Shown here one piece after another: positions 9,650 through 17,925 of a stretch of DNA of 64,000 nt. Source of the DNA: Bacteroidia bacterium (GTDB lineage Bacteria > Bacteroidota > Bacteroidia > Bacteroidales > Azobacteroidaceae); assembly GCA_026000155.1 (NCBI GenBank), contig BNYG01000003.1, positions 65,382 through 129,381 of the forward strand, in the 5' to 3' direction. Every line of letters starts with the position of its first letter. Position 1 is the stretch's first letter. A program made the translations under genes and the position numbers. The notes under the pieces are model-generated. The model was not told where the DNA came from. It ran no database searches and saw only the letters and a program-made list of their open reading frames with translations.

Positions 9650-9686
9650 AGCTATTATCTCACATGAGACCAATCAAGTTGGTAGA

Positions 9687-10139
9687 TTACTTTTTCTTTC
9701 TCCAATCGCCCCAACTCCCTAATCGCACGATATCGTCAATAGTTCCTCCAAACAAGTCCAGGTGTCCCTTGTCATTCATTTTAAATGTACCGATAATGAT
9801 TACATATCTATCGCTATAATCCATAATGTTGGCTCTTTGAGTTACTTTTTCTGAAAAATTTACCCAAAAACCATTTTCAGTGATGCTATTTTCAAAATCT
9901 TCCTTATGTAAATAAATAGCATTCCCCTCAAATTCCAAATGCAAATAGCCTATGATTTGAATCATTTTACCATCATACTTTTCCGGAGTTGCAATTAACT
10001 GTATTAAGGAAGTATTTCCATAAATGCCATAATCCCATGGACCTGACCCTATATTAGGAAGTGGTTGGTTTGAGTTTGCCTGAGAAAATACCTGAACAGA
10101 AAATGTCAGAAAAACGGCAATAATAAAAAACTGTTTCAT
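9687..10139 (-). CDS. small secreted protein of unknown function
   Basis: This 150-residue protein has a signal peptide (cleavage likely after VFSQ, about residue 20). The mature part has the pattern SLIQLIATPEKYDGKMIQI then IGYLHLEFEGNAIYLHKED and ends in a basic tail. This looks like a small beta-barrel (OB-like) fold seen in periplasmic proteins of unknown role; I do not assign a function. It is convergent with the DUF5686 gene and stands alone. Codon use and composition match the neighbours. Confidence 0.75.
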   Translation of the reverse strand: MKQFFIIAVFLTFSVQVFSQANSNQPLPNIGSGPWDYGIYGNTSLIQLIATPEKYDGKMIQIIGYLHLEFEGNAIYLHKEDFENSITENGFWVNFSEKVTQRANIMDYSDRYVIIIGTFKMNDKGHLDLFGGTIDDIVRLGSWGDWRKKK

Positions 10140-10253
10140 CTTTTATCTTTGTTTATATTTAATAATCTCTAATTTGTCTATCAAGTTTCAAGTTGTCTGT
10201 TCTTGTCATAACTTTTACAAAAGTAGTATTTTTTATGTATTAAAATTATTTGT

Positions 10254-10261
10254 ACCTTTGT
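10254..10261 (+). promoter_or_regulatory. -7 box of the toxin-antitoxin operon
   Basis: TACCTTTG matches TAnnTTTG exactly, 37 bases before the antitoxin ATG. No convincing -33 box was found. Confidence 0.5.
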
Positions 10262-10297
10262 AATTGTAAATGTTTTTACTAAAAACAATTTAAAGGT

Positions 10298-10540
10298 ATG
10301 AGTACAATAGAATTAACAAAGGACAAGACAAAACAAGTTGTATTGAATGTCAAAGACAACAAATATCCATTCTTCATTGAATTGATTAAAAATTTCGACT
10401 TTGTACAAGTAGCCGATAATCAGGGTGATGCTAAAGCGGATGTTATTGCCAATCTGACCGAGGGTTTTCGACAGATAAAACAAATAAAAGCCGGCAAATT
10501 GCAAACGCGCTCTGTTGAAAATTTTTTAAGTGAACTTTGA
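10298..10540 (+). CDS. antitoxin of a RelE/ParE-type toxin-antitoxin pair
   Basis: This 80-residue acidic/helical protein is followed one base later by a RelE-like toxin frame. Its pattern (an N-terminal hydrophobic strand KQVVLNVKDNKYPFFIELI and a C-terminal helix with RSVENFLSEL) matches the small antitoxins that accompany this toxin type in Bacteroidetes. It should bind and neutralise the toxin and repress its own operon. The toxin is frameshifted, so this antitoxin may now be orphaned or active only against related toxins encoded elsewhere. Confidence 0.72.
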   Translation: MSTIELTKDKTKQVVLNVKDNKYPFFIELIKNFDFVQVADNQGDAKADVIANLTEGFRQIKQIKAGKLQTRSVENFLSEL

Positions 10541-10541
10541 A

Positions 10542-10873
10542 ATGCTCTATACTGTCGAAACAACACCGCATTTTGAACGTGAAGCAAAGAGGCTTGTCAA
10601 AAAGTATTTTTCTTTGAAACAGGAAATAAAGAAACTTTCCGAACAATTGGAAAAAACACCCGACTTAGGTAGTCCTTTGGGAAATAATGTTTTCAAAATC
10701 AGACTTGCGATTGCCTCTAAGGGAAAAGGAAAGCGAGGCGGTGCAAGGGTAATAAGTATGTGTTAGTAGATATTGAAAAAGTCTTTCTGCTAGCTATTTA
10801 TGATAAAGGAGAGCAAGCAACTATTTCGGATAAAGAAATACAGAATTTGTTAAACAATGAATTAGAGCAGTAA
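10542..10873 (+). pseudogene. RelE/ParE-family toxin, frameshifted
   Basis: The frame starting at 10542 reads a RelE/ParE mRNA-interferase-like toxin (FEREAKRLVKKYFSLKQEI, then GNNVFKIRLAIASKGKGKRG and GARVI) but stops at 10766. The missing tail, YVLVDIEKVFLLAIYDKGEQ through SDKEIQNLLNN, is present in another frame from 10757 to the stop at 10871-10873. A one-base deletion around 10751-10757 explains both. The joined product would be about 110 residues, the family length. The last strands, which carry part of the active site, are lost in the truncated product, so it is probably inactive. Confidence 0.83.
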
Positions 10874-10914
10874 CTTTCTGTGATTTCTTTTCTACATTAA
10901 ATTAAAATGATAAA

Positions 10915-11385
10915 ATGTATATAACGATAAGCGTTTTAATCCTATCGGCGGCTTTTTTCGTGTGGGGAAAAATCCGTTCCGATATTGTAGCTTTGCTGGC
11001 TTTATTGGCATTGCTGTTGACTAAAATCCTGACGGTAGAAGAAGCTTTGTCCGGTTTTTCCAACAGTATCGTCATTATGATGGCGGCTTTATTTGTGGTG
11101 GGCGGAGGTATTTTTCAAACCGGATTGGCCAGGATGATCAGTTCCAAAATACTTAGTCTGGCGGGCAGCATGGGAAGGATGATGACTTTAATCGGTACCC
11201 CGCCCAACCTGATTATTCATGGTACGTTAGTAGATGCCGCTTCGGAATTGATTCATAAGCCCTTAAAAGAGTTGGATATTGATGTCCTCCTGATACAAGG
11301 AAAATGGGAAGATATTCACCAGCTCGAGGGCGAAAGTTCGGAATGGGTGATGGTCATCGTTTTACCCTTGCTGTTTCCATTTTGA
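10915..11385 (+). pseudogene. SLC13/DASS-type permease collapsed by internal deletions
   Basis: The 156-residue frame strings together pieces of a ~600-residue transporter. Residues 1-90 are the normal first helices (EKIRSD-like start and FSGFSNSIVIMMAALFVVGG). It then jumps to the substrate-site motif MTLIGTPPNLIIHG, which normally lies much further on, and then to a TrkA-C-like piece (LLIQGKWEDIHQLEG). At least two in-frame deletions of several hundred bases are needed. The product lacks most membrane helices and cannot form the transporter. It ends 10 bases before uvrC. Whether the short product is made is unknown. Confidence 0.8.
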
Positions 11386-11395
11386 AGGATAAATA

Positions 11396-13207
11396 ATGAA
11401 CAGCGCCCCATCCATCGACTTATCCGCTATTCTCTCTGTGATTCCCGAAAATCCCGGAGTCTATATGTATTTGGATGAAAGCGATGCGATTATTTATGTG
11501 GGAAAAGCCAAAAACCTGAAAAAACGCGTATCTTCCTATTTCAATAAGACACAGGACAATCCCAAAACCCGGATTATGGTGCGGAAAATCCGGAATATCC
11601 GCTATTTGGTGGTAGAATCGGAAGAAGATGCTTTTTTATTGGAAAACAACCTGATTAAAGAGCATAAGCCCCGCTACAATATCATGCTCAAGGACGATAA
11701 AACCTATCCCTGGATTGTGATTAAAAACGAGCCGTTTCCGCGCATTTTTCTTACCCGCCGGAAATTGAACGATAAATCGCATTATTACGGCCCTTATACC
11801 GCCGTGATGAATGTGCGTTACCTGCTTCGCTTGATTACTTCTATTTATCCGATACGGATATGCAAGTATAACCTGACCAAAGAAAATATCGAGAAAGGCA
11901 AATTTCATGTCTGTTTGCAATACCATATCAAAAAATGTATGGGACCTTGCGCCGGATGGCAATCGGAAGAAGCCTACGATGAGAGTGTCCGGTTGATAGA
12001 AGAAATATTGAAAGGCAATTCAAAGGAAGTCAGTAAGTTATTGTATCAGCAAATGATGGATTTAGCTTCGGAAATGCGTTTCGAAGAAGCCGGAATATTG
12101 AAAGAACGCTACGAAATATTGGAAAATTATTCCGCCAAATCCATTGTAGCCAGTCCGGCAATGAATAATGTGGATGTTTTTTCTTTCGATGAAAATGAAC
12201 AATCGGCTTACATCAATTATTTGCATATTGCGAACGGAGCCATTATCCGGGGTTACACCATTGAATATAAAAAACGATTGGATGAATCGAAGGAAAGCAT
12301 TCTGGCAATTGGCATTGTGGAATTGAGATCGCGCTTCGGCAGTCAAGCCAAAGAAGTGATTGTACCGTTTCTTCCGGATATGGCATTGAATAACGTGGAA
12401 TGGCTGGTTCCGCAACGGGGCGAGAAAAAGAAATTATTGGAATTGTCGGAGAAAAATGTCCGGCAATACAAAATCGACCAATTAAAACAGGCTGAAAAAT
12501 TAAATCCCGAACAACGCTCGACTCGCATTCTGAAAACGCTTCAGGACGATTTGCATTTGAAAGAACTGCCGGTGCATATCGAGTGTTTCGATAACTCGAA
12601 TATTCAGGGAACCAATCCGGTATCTTCGTGCGTGGTCTTTCAAAAAGCCAAACCGGCGAAGAAAGATTACCGGCATTTCAATATCAAAACAGTGGTCGGC
12701 CCGGACGATTTCAGTTCGATGTACGAAACGGTTTCCCGCCGTTACAAGCGCTTGTCGGAAGAAGAGCAATCGCTTCCGCAACTGATTGTGATTGACGGTG
12801 GTAAAGGACAATTGCATGCGGCAACGGATGCCTTGAAAGACTTGGGTCTGTACGGGCAAATTCCGGTTATCGGCATTGCTAAACGCCTGGAAGAGATTTA
12901 TTTCCCAAACGATTCGGTTCCTTTGTATTTGGATAAAAATTCCGAAAGTTTGAAACTTATCCAACAATTGCGCGATGAAGCGCACCGTTTCGGCATCACT
13001 TTTCACCGGAATAAACGCAGCAAACAACAAGTGGGTTCGGAATTAGATACCATCAAAGGGATAGGTCCGGTGATGAAAGAAAAACTGTTGAAAAAATACA
13101 AGAGCGTGAAAAGGATCAAAGAAGCGCCGGAAGCGGAAATCATCGAACTGATCGGGCAAAGTAAAGCGAAAATATTATTTACCGCTGGCACGAAAAGAAA
13201 AGGATAG
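11396..13207 (+). CDS. uvrC: excinuclease ABC subunit C
   Basis: UvrC makes both incisions in nucleotide-excision repair together with UvrA and UvrB. The 603 residues match the family length. Domains seen: GIY-YIG endonuclease at about 15-95 (NPGVYMYLDES and IIYVGKAKNLKKRV), a cysteine-containing region near 180 (CMGPCAGW), the UVR motif that binds UvrB at about 205-240, the RNase-H-like nuclease at about 370-540 (IECFDNSNIQGTNPVSSCVV, and VIDGGKGQLHAA), and a helix-hairpin-helix DNA-binding tail (IKGIGPVMKEKLL). All catalytic elements appear intact. It is convergent with the lipoprotein gene on the right. Confidence 0.98.
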   Translation: MNSAPSIDLSAILSVIPENPGVYMYLDESDAIIYVGKAKNLKKRVSSYFNKTQDNPKTRIMVRKIRNIRYLVVESEEDAFLLENNLIKEHKPRYNIMLKDDKTYPWIVIKNEPFPRIFLTRRKLNDKSHYYGPYTAVMNVRYLLRLITSIYPIRICKYNLTKENIEKGKFHVCLQYHIKKCMGPCAGWQSEEAYDESVRLIEEILKGNSKEVSKLLYQQMMDLASEMRFEEAGILKERYEILENYSAKSIVASPAMNNVDVFSFDENEQSAYINYLHIANGAIIRGYTIEYKKRLDESKESILAIGIVELRSRFGSQAKEVIVPFLPDMALNNVEWLVPQRGEKKKLLELSEKNVRQYKIDQLKQAEKLNPEQRSTRILKTLQDDLHLKELPVHIECFDNSNIQGTNPVSSCVVFQKAKPAKKDYRHFNIKTVVGPDDFSSMYETVSRRYKRLSEEEQSLPQLIVIDGGKGQLHAATDALKDLGLYGQIPVIGIAKRLEEIYFPNDSVPLYLDKNSESLKLIQQLRDEAHRFGITFHRNKRSKQQVGSELDTIKGIGPVMKEKLLKKYKSVKRIKEAPEAEIIELIGQSKAKILFTAGTKRKG

Positions 13208-13222
13208 TATATCTCAGTATTT

Positions 13223-13900
13223 TCATCTTGTTATTGTTGTCTCTGATTTTTCATCTTGTATTTTACGGATGCGAAGGTTATATCTCTTGCCGTCGATGTA
13301 CTTGCAAGCGTTTACCCAATTGCCATCCATATCGTGGTAAATGACCATACCGCTAAACTCCTTGTCTCTTTCCAAATAGGTAATATGCTGCAACGGATTA
13401 TCCAAATGCGCTTCCAAATACGGCAAATCGGGATAAGCGATCATCACAAAGCCGTCTTTCCCGCCGGTTTCTTTGTTCGTTCGAATAATCAGACGGATAT
13501 TACACGCCATATAGCGTTTGTCATCCGTTTCTCTGAATTTTTCCGCACATTCGGGATCCATCATTATAAATCCTGTTTCGGATTCTATAATATCACCTTT
13601 TTCATTAGACGGATGTTTCTTCCGAATGGGCTTTAAATTTACTTCTGTGACTTTGTACTGCTCATCTTCATTAGAGAAAACCATTCTCCAGTCGGGCAAC
13701 AAGGGACTGTGTTTCTGTCCGTTAGGAGAAATCAACCGGATACCCTCCTTGTTCCCTTGATGGTTGTACCAGACTTGTGCATCCATACCTTCCGGCGACA
13801 ATTTTTCTTTAGAGAAAAATGTATCGTCGGTCATACAGGAATTGAAGATTCCTGCCGATAATAACAGCAAAAACGCTTGTTTTAAAATTGATTTATTCAT
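13223..13900 (-). CDS. lipoprotein of unknown function
   Basis: This 225-residue protein has a lipoprotein signal (lipobox region AGIFNSC, Cys about 22). The mature part is rich in beta-strand patterns and charged residues and includes YKVTEVNLKPIRKKHPS and FVMIAYPDLPYLE. I do not recognise a domain. It lies three bases downstream of another lipoprotein gene in the same direction, so the two are probably co-transcribed and may act together at the cell envelope. Confidence 0.7.
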   Translation of the reverse strand: MNKSILKQAFLLLLSAGIFNSCMTDDTFFSKEKLSPEGMDAQVWYNHQGNKEGIRLISPNGQKHSPLLPDWRMVFSNEDEQYKVTEVNLKPIRKKHPSNEKGDIIESETGFIMMDPECAEKFRETDDKRYMACNIRLIIRTNKETGGKDGFVMIAYPDLPYLEAHLDNPLQHITYLERDKEFSGMVIYHDMDGNWVNACKYIDGKRYNLRIRKIQDEKSETTITR

Positions 13901-13903
13901 AAC

Positions 13904-14863
13904 TTAATCTCCTATTTTTGTTTCTGGGAATGGATAAGCCATTAACTGATGGCCACATCTGAGCATCAACATCCAAGAATCATAACATTCGGAAGCCAAA
14001 AGATAAAATTGCTGATCTTTTTCATTTACGACAAAATAGCCCTCTCCTAAAGCCGGATGTCCCTCTAAAAGATACCTGCTCACCGGATTTCCATTCCAAT
14101 CATATTGTTCTATGATATTTGGAAAATTCTCTTGATATACATCCGTTTTTACATAATTTCTTTTTACATTTGACCATCTCCAGCCGTTACCAACATTATT
14201 TATAAATTCTTCATTCGAATGTCCCCAATAAAGCACATAAAAATACTCCTCTCCGCCAAATGCATCACAATAATATTCTATATGAGGAGTAGGCGCATCC
14301 ATGTGACCACTGATATCAAATTGATGATCATAATAATGATTCCCATTTTTGAAATCAATTGTTTTAACCGTTTTTGCCTCCAAATCCATCACTTGAATAA
14401 TGTGATAATATTTATAGGCAAAAGCCATTCGATTCTTGGAAGCATTGATAACTAATTTTCCCTTACTCGGATGCATCGTTAAGTGATAAATTGTTTTCTC
14501 CCGAATAGAGTTTCCTATGATTGTCGTATGAATAATAGAAGAATCTTTGTGATAAATAAAATCATTATTGCCGATGGGAATCATCTCCATTTGTTTTTTG
14601 AAGTCTGTATGCAATACCACTTGACTGTCTCTAAAAGAAATATATCTGACCTCGTTGAGGATAGAATCTTCCGGAAGAATCTTCTCGCCGGTCAAATGAA
14701 AAAGTGTATCATCAAGCCATTCATCTTGACAATAAACAATACCGTTATCTAATGGTGGCAACAAGTATCCTTCCGTACTTTCCAAAAATTCTTTCTTTGC
14801 GTGAAAATTACATGCAAAGAATAAAAATAGAATAGCTAACGAAACCAATAATTTTTCTTTCAT
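13904..14863 (-). CDS. lipoprotein, probable six-bladed beta-propeller (BF3164/TolB-like)
   Basis: This 319-residue protein has a lipobox (LFFAC, Cys about 18). Its repeating strands with turns such as YKYYHIIQVMDLEAKTVKTI and EQYDWNGNPVSRYLL resemble the TolB-like six-bladed propeller lipoproteins (BF3164 family) of Bacteroidales. These are surface or periplasmic proteins of unknown role. Its stop is three bases from the start of the next lipoprotein gene. The propeller assignment is an inference from strand pattern, not from a search. Confidence 0.65.
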   Translation of the reverse strand: MKEKLLVSLAILFLFFACNFHAKKEFLESTEGYLLPPLDNGIVYCQDEWLDDTLFHLTGEKILPEDSILNEVRYISFRDSQVVLHTDFKKQMEMIPIGNNDFIYHKDSSIIHTTIIGNSIREKTIYHLTMHPSKGKLVINASKNRMAFAYKYYHIIQVMDLEAKTVKTIDFKNGNHYYDHQFDISGHMDAPTPHIEYYCDAFGGEEYFYVLYWGHSNEEFINNVGNGWRWSNVKRNYVKTDVYQENFPNIIEQYDWNGNPVSRYLLEGHPALGEGYFVVNEKDQQFYLLASECYDSWMLMLRCGHQLMAYPFPETKIGD

Positions 14864-14992
14864 CTCTTTTTCTTCCTGCTCAATTATATTATGATTATCA
14901 TAATATATGAGTGTTATATCATTTATGTTTCTCCTATAAGGATAAAAAACTTTACATGCACAAATTTTGCGATATTTGTTGAATACTCTATA

Positions 14993-15032
14993 TTATCGTC
15001 CGGCAAAACATTGCCGTCCTGCCGGACGATAA
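14993..15032. repeat. short palindromic repeat, copy 1
   Basis: Perfect 13-bp arms (14993-15005 and 15020-15032) enclose a loop. The inner core runs from CGTCCGGCAAAAC to TCCTGCCGGACG with seven variable bases between, 32 bp in all. The same 32-bp core occurs at 30269-30304 with different but again self-complementary flanks. It sits 3' of the 15050 gene; there is no T-run, so a simple intrinsic terminator is not certain. The rest of 14864-15049 holds nothing I can support. Confidence 0.8.
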
Positions 15033-15049
15033 AAAGCACCTTTTGCAAT

Positions 15050-15541
15050 TTATTTATCGGGCACTCTTTGTTCATTAATAATCATTTCAATTTTAGGCAT
15101 CGGTTGATAGGGTATTGGTTCTATTTCCGTATTACTTCGTAAATCACTATTTTCCGGTATGCCTATTGCAATACCATTCCCAAATCCAATAGATGCAGGT
15201 TCGCCTCCTTGATCTGCCCAAAAAATCACAGTAGCTGCATATTTTTCACTTAATTGTTCCTGAGTTTTATCATAAAGAAAAGTAACTCTATAATACACCC
15301 TATTTGGATATATACCTTTTTTATTTATAGAACCTTTTGACGGATTTAGACCTCGTTCAATTTGTGGCTCTTTGTATTCCCTATAATATCCAGGGCCATA
15401 TTTTAGAACCGTTTCCTTAGCTTTTACAAGCAGGATAGAATCCCTTTGTGGTTTGGGAATGGAATCCAAATTTTGCGACATCACTCCCAATGTATAGCAT
15501 GCAAATATCAAAGCTAACAAAATTACTTTTTTCGTTTTCAT
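15050..15541 (-). CDS. small secreted protein of unknown function
   Basis: This 163-residue protein has a signal peptide ending near GVMSQ (about residue 23). The mature part contains YGPGYYREYKEP, a basic central strand region (YYRVTFLYDKTQEQL, ATVIFWAD) and a glycine-rich turn followed by a proline-rich tail. No known domain is recognised. It sits in a leftward set of small envelope proteins between 13223 and 16358, and is followed by a palindromic repeat. Confidence 0.68.
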   Translation of the reverse strand: MKTKKVILLALIFACYTLGVMSQNLDSIPKPQRDSILLVKAKETVLKYGPGYYREYKEPQIERGLNPSKGSINKKGIYPNRVYYRVTFLYDKTQEQLSEKYAATVIFWADQGGEPASIGFGNGIAIGIPENSDLRSNTEIEPIPYQPMPKIEMIINEQRVPDK

Positions 15542-15607
15542 ATCAATTTTCTTTCAAAAACTGCCCAACAAAACCACATAGATTCTGTTGAACAATCTTT
15601 TGTCTCA

Positions 15608-16147
15608 TTACTCTATCTCTATACGTAAACCACGATATACAAAATTCAACTCTTTCCCTTTCGTTGTAATATTGAACTGCAATTGATTTTTCAACGTCTT
15701 TTCAATTATTCGATAGGTGGATATGTAAATAGTGGCTAAAAGCTCATCTTTCCAAAAGTTAAAATATACTTCGAGTACTTTTCCTGTTTCCGGATTAATA
15801 ACCATATTGACCGTTAACCGTTTTCCATTTATCCGTTGTTTTTCGGCCGTAGTGAAAGCGTCTTTTACAATAGAAGAAGCCAAGTTTCTCATAGCGGCAT
15901 CATTTTCCGTGTCACCTTTTCTGCTATAATCCCAGCCCAGTTTACTGCTATCCTTATAGGTTTGGGTGGCATACGTCAATGTACTTGCCGCGTTGAAGAG
16001 TATTACTCCATTAGATTCTTGAGCATCTGCTTTATAAGAGTAGCCACTCATGGCAAATGTTTTTGTCGTATTATAGTAATACGTTTGCGCTGTTGCAGTG
16101 CCAATGCAGAGCCATAAGCTAATAATTAATAAATTAATCTTATTCAT
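15608..16147 (-). CDS. secreted protein, DUF5043-like
   Basis: This 179-residue protein has a signal peptide (cleavage near ATAQ, about residue 21). The mature part begins TYYYNTTKTFAMSGYSYKAD and contains a conserved-looking block LTVNMVINPETGKVLEVYF. This resembles the DUF5043 family of Bacteroidetes, where function is unknown. Its start overlaps by 8 bases the stop of a 48-codon lipoprotein gene upstream, which suggests co-translation. The family name is a moderate-confidence recognition. Confidence 0.65.
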   Translation of the reverse strand: MNKINLLIISLWLCIGTATAQTYYYNTTKTFAMSGYSYKADAQESNGVILFNAASTLTYATQTYKDSSKLGWDYSRKGDTENDAAMRNLASSIVKDAFTTAEKQRINGKRLTVNMVINPETGKVLEVYFNFWKDELLATIYISTYRIIEKTLKNQLQFNITTKGKELNFVYRGLRIEIE

Positions 16148-16286
16148 AACTTAAAACCTTCTTGTAAATCATCCTATTTAAATCCGGATTAACTATCAAT
16201 GAACCGGAAAAATGAGCAATTTTCCGATTTACATGGCATGATAGAAACATTAGGATTGGTAAGATAAATAGGATTGTTTTTTTCAT
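16140..16286 (-). CDS. 48-residue lipoprotein peptide
   Basis: A short frame (start 16286, stop 16140-16142) begins MKKTILFILPILMFLSC, a textbook lipoprotein signal with Cys at 17, followed by 31 mostly polar residues ending KKVLSYE. The stop overlaps the start of the DUF5043-like gene by 8 bases. The signal and overlap argue for a real gene. It could be a peptide lipoprotein or the remnant of a longer one. Confidence 0.6.
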   Translation of the reverse strand: MKKTILFILPILMFLSCHVNRKIAHFSGSLIVNPDLNRMIYKKVLSYE

Positions 16287-16301
16287 TTTTTCCACTGATT
16301 A

Positions 16302-16358
16302 TTAACAGGCATCGACAATACCTGCCAACAAAAATAGTAAAAATACTTGTCTTAACAT
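16302..16358 (-). pseudogene. lipoprotein signal-peptide remnant (18 codons)
   Basis: The frame reads MLRQVFLLFLLAGIVDAC and then stops, which is a complete lipoprotein signal ending exactly at the lipobox cysteine. A purine-rich GGAGA lies just upstream of the ATG. It may be a truncated lipoprotein gene or a translated leader for the next gene, which starts 16 bases downstream. Confidence 0.45.
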
Positions 16359-16397
16359 TCTCCTGACCTAAAAATTTGTATTCTCATAAGAAAATTA

Positions 16398-16405
16398 TAT
16401 TTTTG
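16398..16405 (+). promoter_or_regulatory. -7 box of dtd
   Basis: TATTTTTG matches TAnnTTTG, 29 bases before the dtd ATG. Confidence 0.5.
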
Positions 16406-16433
16406 TACCGAACATTAAACATTACAAATCATT

Positions 16434-16886
16434 ATGCGCATTGTTATCCAAAGAGTATTGAAAGCCTCCGTCACCATCGACCGGCAATTAAAATCGGCGA
16501 TTGCACAGGGTTTGTTAGTGTTGTTGGGAATTGAAGAAGCCGACGGCCAAAGCGATATTGATTTCTTAGTAAAAAAGATTACCAACCTGCGTATTTTTGA
16601 CGATGAAAACGGAGTCATGAACCGTTCGCTTTTGGATATTGACGGCGAACTGTTGTGTGTCAGCCAGTTTACCTTGTATGCTTCTACGAAAAAAGGGAAC
16701 CGGCCTTCTTACATCCAAGCGGCTAAACCGGAGATTGCTATTCCTTTGTACGAGCAATTTTGCAAGGATATGAGTTTGGCTTTGAATAAAGAAATACAGA
16801 CAGGCGTGTTTGGCGCCGATATGCAAGTGGAGTTAATCAACGATGGTCCGGTCACTATCCTTATCGATTCTAAAACAAAAGAATAA
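16434..16886 (+). CDS. dtd: D-aminoacyl-tRNA deacylase
   Basis: DTD hydrolyses D-amino acids (and glycine from tRNA-Ala) mis-attached to tRNA, a cytosolic quality-control step. The 150-residue length is normal. Both family signatures are visible: the SQFTLYA motif at about 80 with the catalytic threonine region, and the GP motif NDGPVTILIDS near the C-terminus. The start MRIVIQRV is standard. It opens a rightward run of housekeeping genes with nusB next. Confidence 0.96.
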   Translation: MRIVIQRVLKASVTIDRQLKSAIAQGLLVLLGIEEADGQSDIDFLVKKITNLRIFDDENGVMNRSLLDIDGELLCVSQFTLYASTKKGNRPSYIQAAKPEIAIPLYEQFCKDMSLALNKEIQTGVFGADMQVELINDGPVTILIDSKTKE

Positions 16887-16899
16887 GTTTTTTAAGGAT

Positions 16900-16933
16900 T
16901 TTGTAGGAAATTAACAGAAAACCACTACCTTTG
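16900..16933 (+). promoter_or_regulatory. probable nusB promoter
   Basis: A TTTG at 16900-16903 (-33) and TACCTTTG at 16926-16933 (-7 box, exact) are 22 bases apart, close to the Bacteroidetes spacing, and lie upstream of the nusB ATG at 16961. Confidence 0.6.
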
Positions 16934-16960
16934 CTGTCAAATAACAATGTTCGTTTAGAG

Positions 16961-17887
16961 ATGATTAATCGTATCCTTATTCGTATAAAAGTACTGCAGA
17001 TAGTATATGCTTACTATCAAAAAAACAGTACCAATTTAAATAATGCAGAAAAAGAATTGACTCAAAGCCTGCAAAAATCGTTTGATTTGTATCACTACCT
17101 GTTGCTGATGATTGGAGTTCTGACGGATTTGGAACAAAAACGCTTGGATGCATTAAAGTATAAATACCTGACCACCGAAGAGGAGCGGAACCCGAATACC
17201 CGCATGATGGACAACCGTTTTGCCGAACAATTACGGAAAAACGAAACCTTGGAAAAATTTGCTAATCAATACGGTACTTTGTGGAACGATGAAGATGCCG
17301 GTTTTATTCGTCGTTTGTTAAGCGAAATTTTACAGTCCGCTATTTATAAAGAATATATTCAATCGCCCGATACGTATGAAGCCGACCGTGAATTTTGGCG
17401 GAAAGTGTTTAAGGTGATTATTTTAGAAAATAGCGAATTGCCGGACATCCTGGAAGAAAAAAATATTTATTGGTCGGACGATCTGGATATTATCGGTACG
17501 TTTGTATTGAAAACCATCAAGCGTTTCGAACCGGAAAATGGAAACAAACAAGAACTGCTTCCGATGTTCAGGGATGAAGAAGATCATCAATTTGCCGGTC
17601 AATTACTGCGCCGGTCGATCATGGAGCATGAAGAAAATGCCGCTCTCATCGACAAGCAAATCAAAAACTGGGATTTGGAACGTATCGCTTCCATGGATTT
17701 GTATATCATGCAAATAGCACTTTCGGAAATCAAAAATTTCCCTTCCATTCCCATCAATGTCACCTTGAACGAGTATATTGATTTAGCGCGGTATTACAGT
17801 ACGCCCAAAAGCGGGGTTTTCATCAATGGTATTTTAGACAGTATTGTAACAGAATTGAAAAACGAAGGGAAATTATTTAAAAATTGA
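16961..17887 (+). CDS. nusB: transcription antitermination factor NusB, Bacteroidetes long form
   Basis: NusB binds boxA RNA with NusE (S10) and keeps RNA polymerase on rRNA operons. This protein is 308 residues, about twice the E. coli length, as usual for Bacteroidetes, which carry an N-terminal extension. The C-terminal NusB fold (about 205-300) shows LIDKQIKNWDLERIASMDL and the signature INVTLNEYIDLARYYS followed by FINGILD. The ATG at 16961 (MINRILIRIKVLQIVYAYYQ) fits family starts; an upstream TTG at 16931 overlaps the -7 box and is unlikely. Confidence 0.93.
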   Translation: MINRILIRIKVLQIVYAYYQKNSTNLNNAEKELTQSLQKSFDLYHYLLLMIGVLTDLEQKRLDALKYKYLTTEEERNPNTRMMDNRFAEQLRKNETLEKFANQYGTLWNDEDAGFIRRLLSEILQSAIYKEYIQSPDTYEADREFWRKVFKVIILENSELPDILEEKNIYWSDDLDIIGTFVLKTIKRFEPENGNKQELLPMFRDEEDHQFAGQLLRRSIMEHEENAALIDKQIKNWDLERIASMDLYIMQIALSEIKNFPSIPINVTLNEYIDLARYYSTPKSGVFINGILDSIVTELKNEGKLFKN

Positions 17888-17888
17888 C

Positions 17889-17896
17889 TATATTTG
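17889..17896 (+). promoter_or_regulatory. -7 box of yajC
   Basis: TATATTTG matches TAnnTTTG, 30 bases before yajC and directly after the nusB stop. Confidence 0.5.
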
Positions 17897-17925
17897 TCCT
17901 TTCAAATCATTAAAATTAGAAGAAT

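Noticed and set aside
12500..13030. 176-codon minus-strand frame inside uvrC
   Set aside because: Antisense to the conserved nuclease domain of uvrC.
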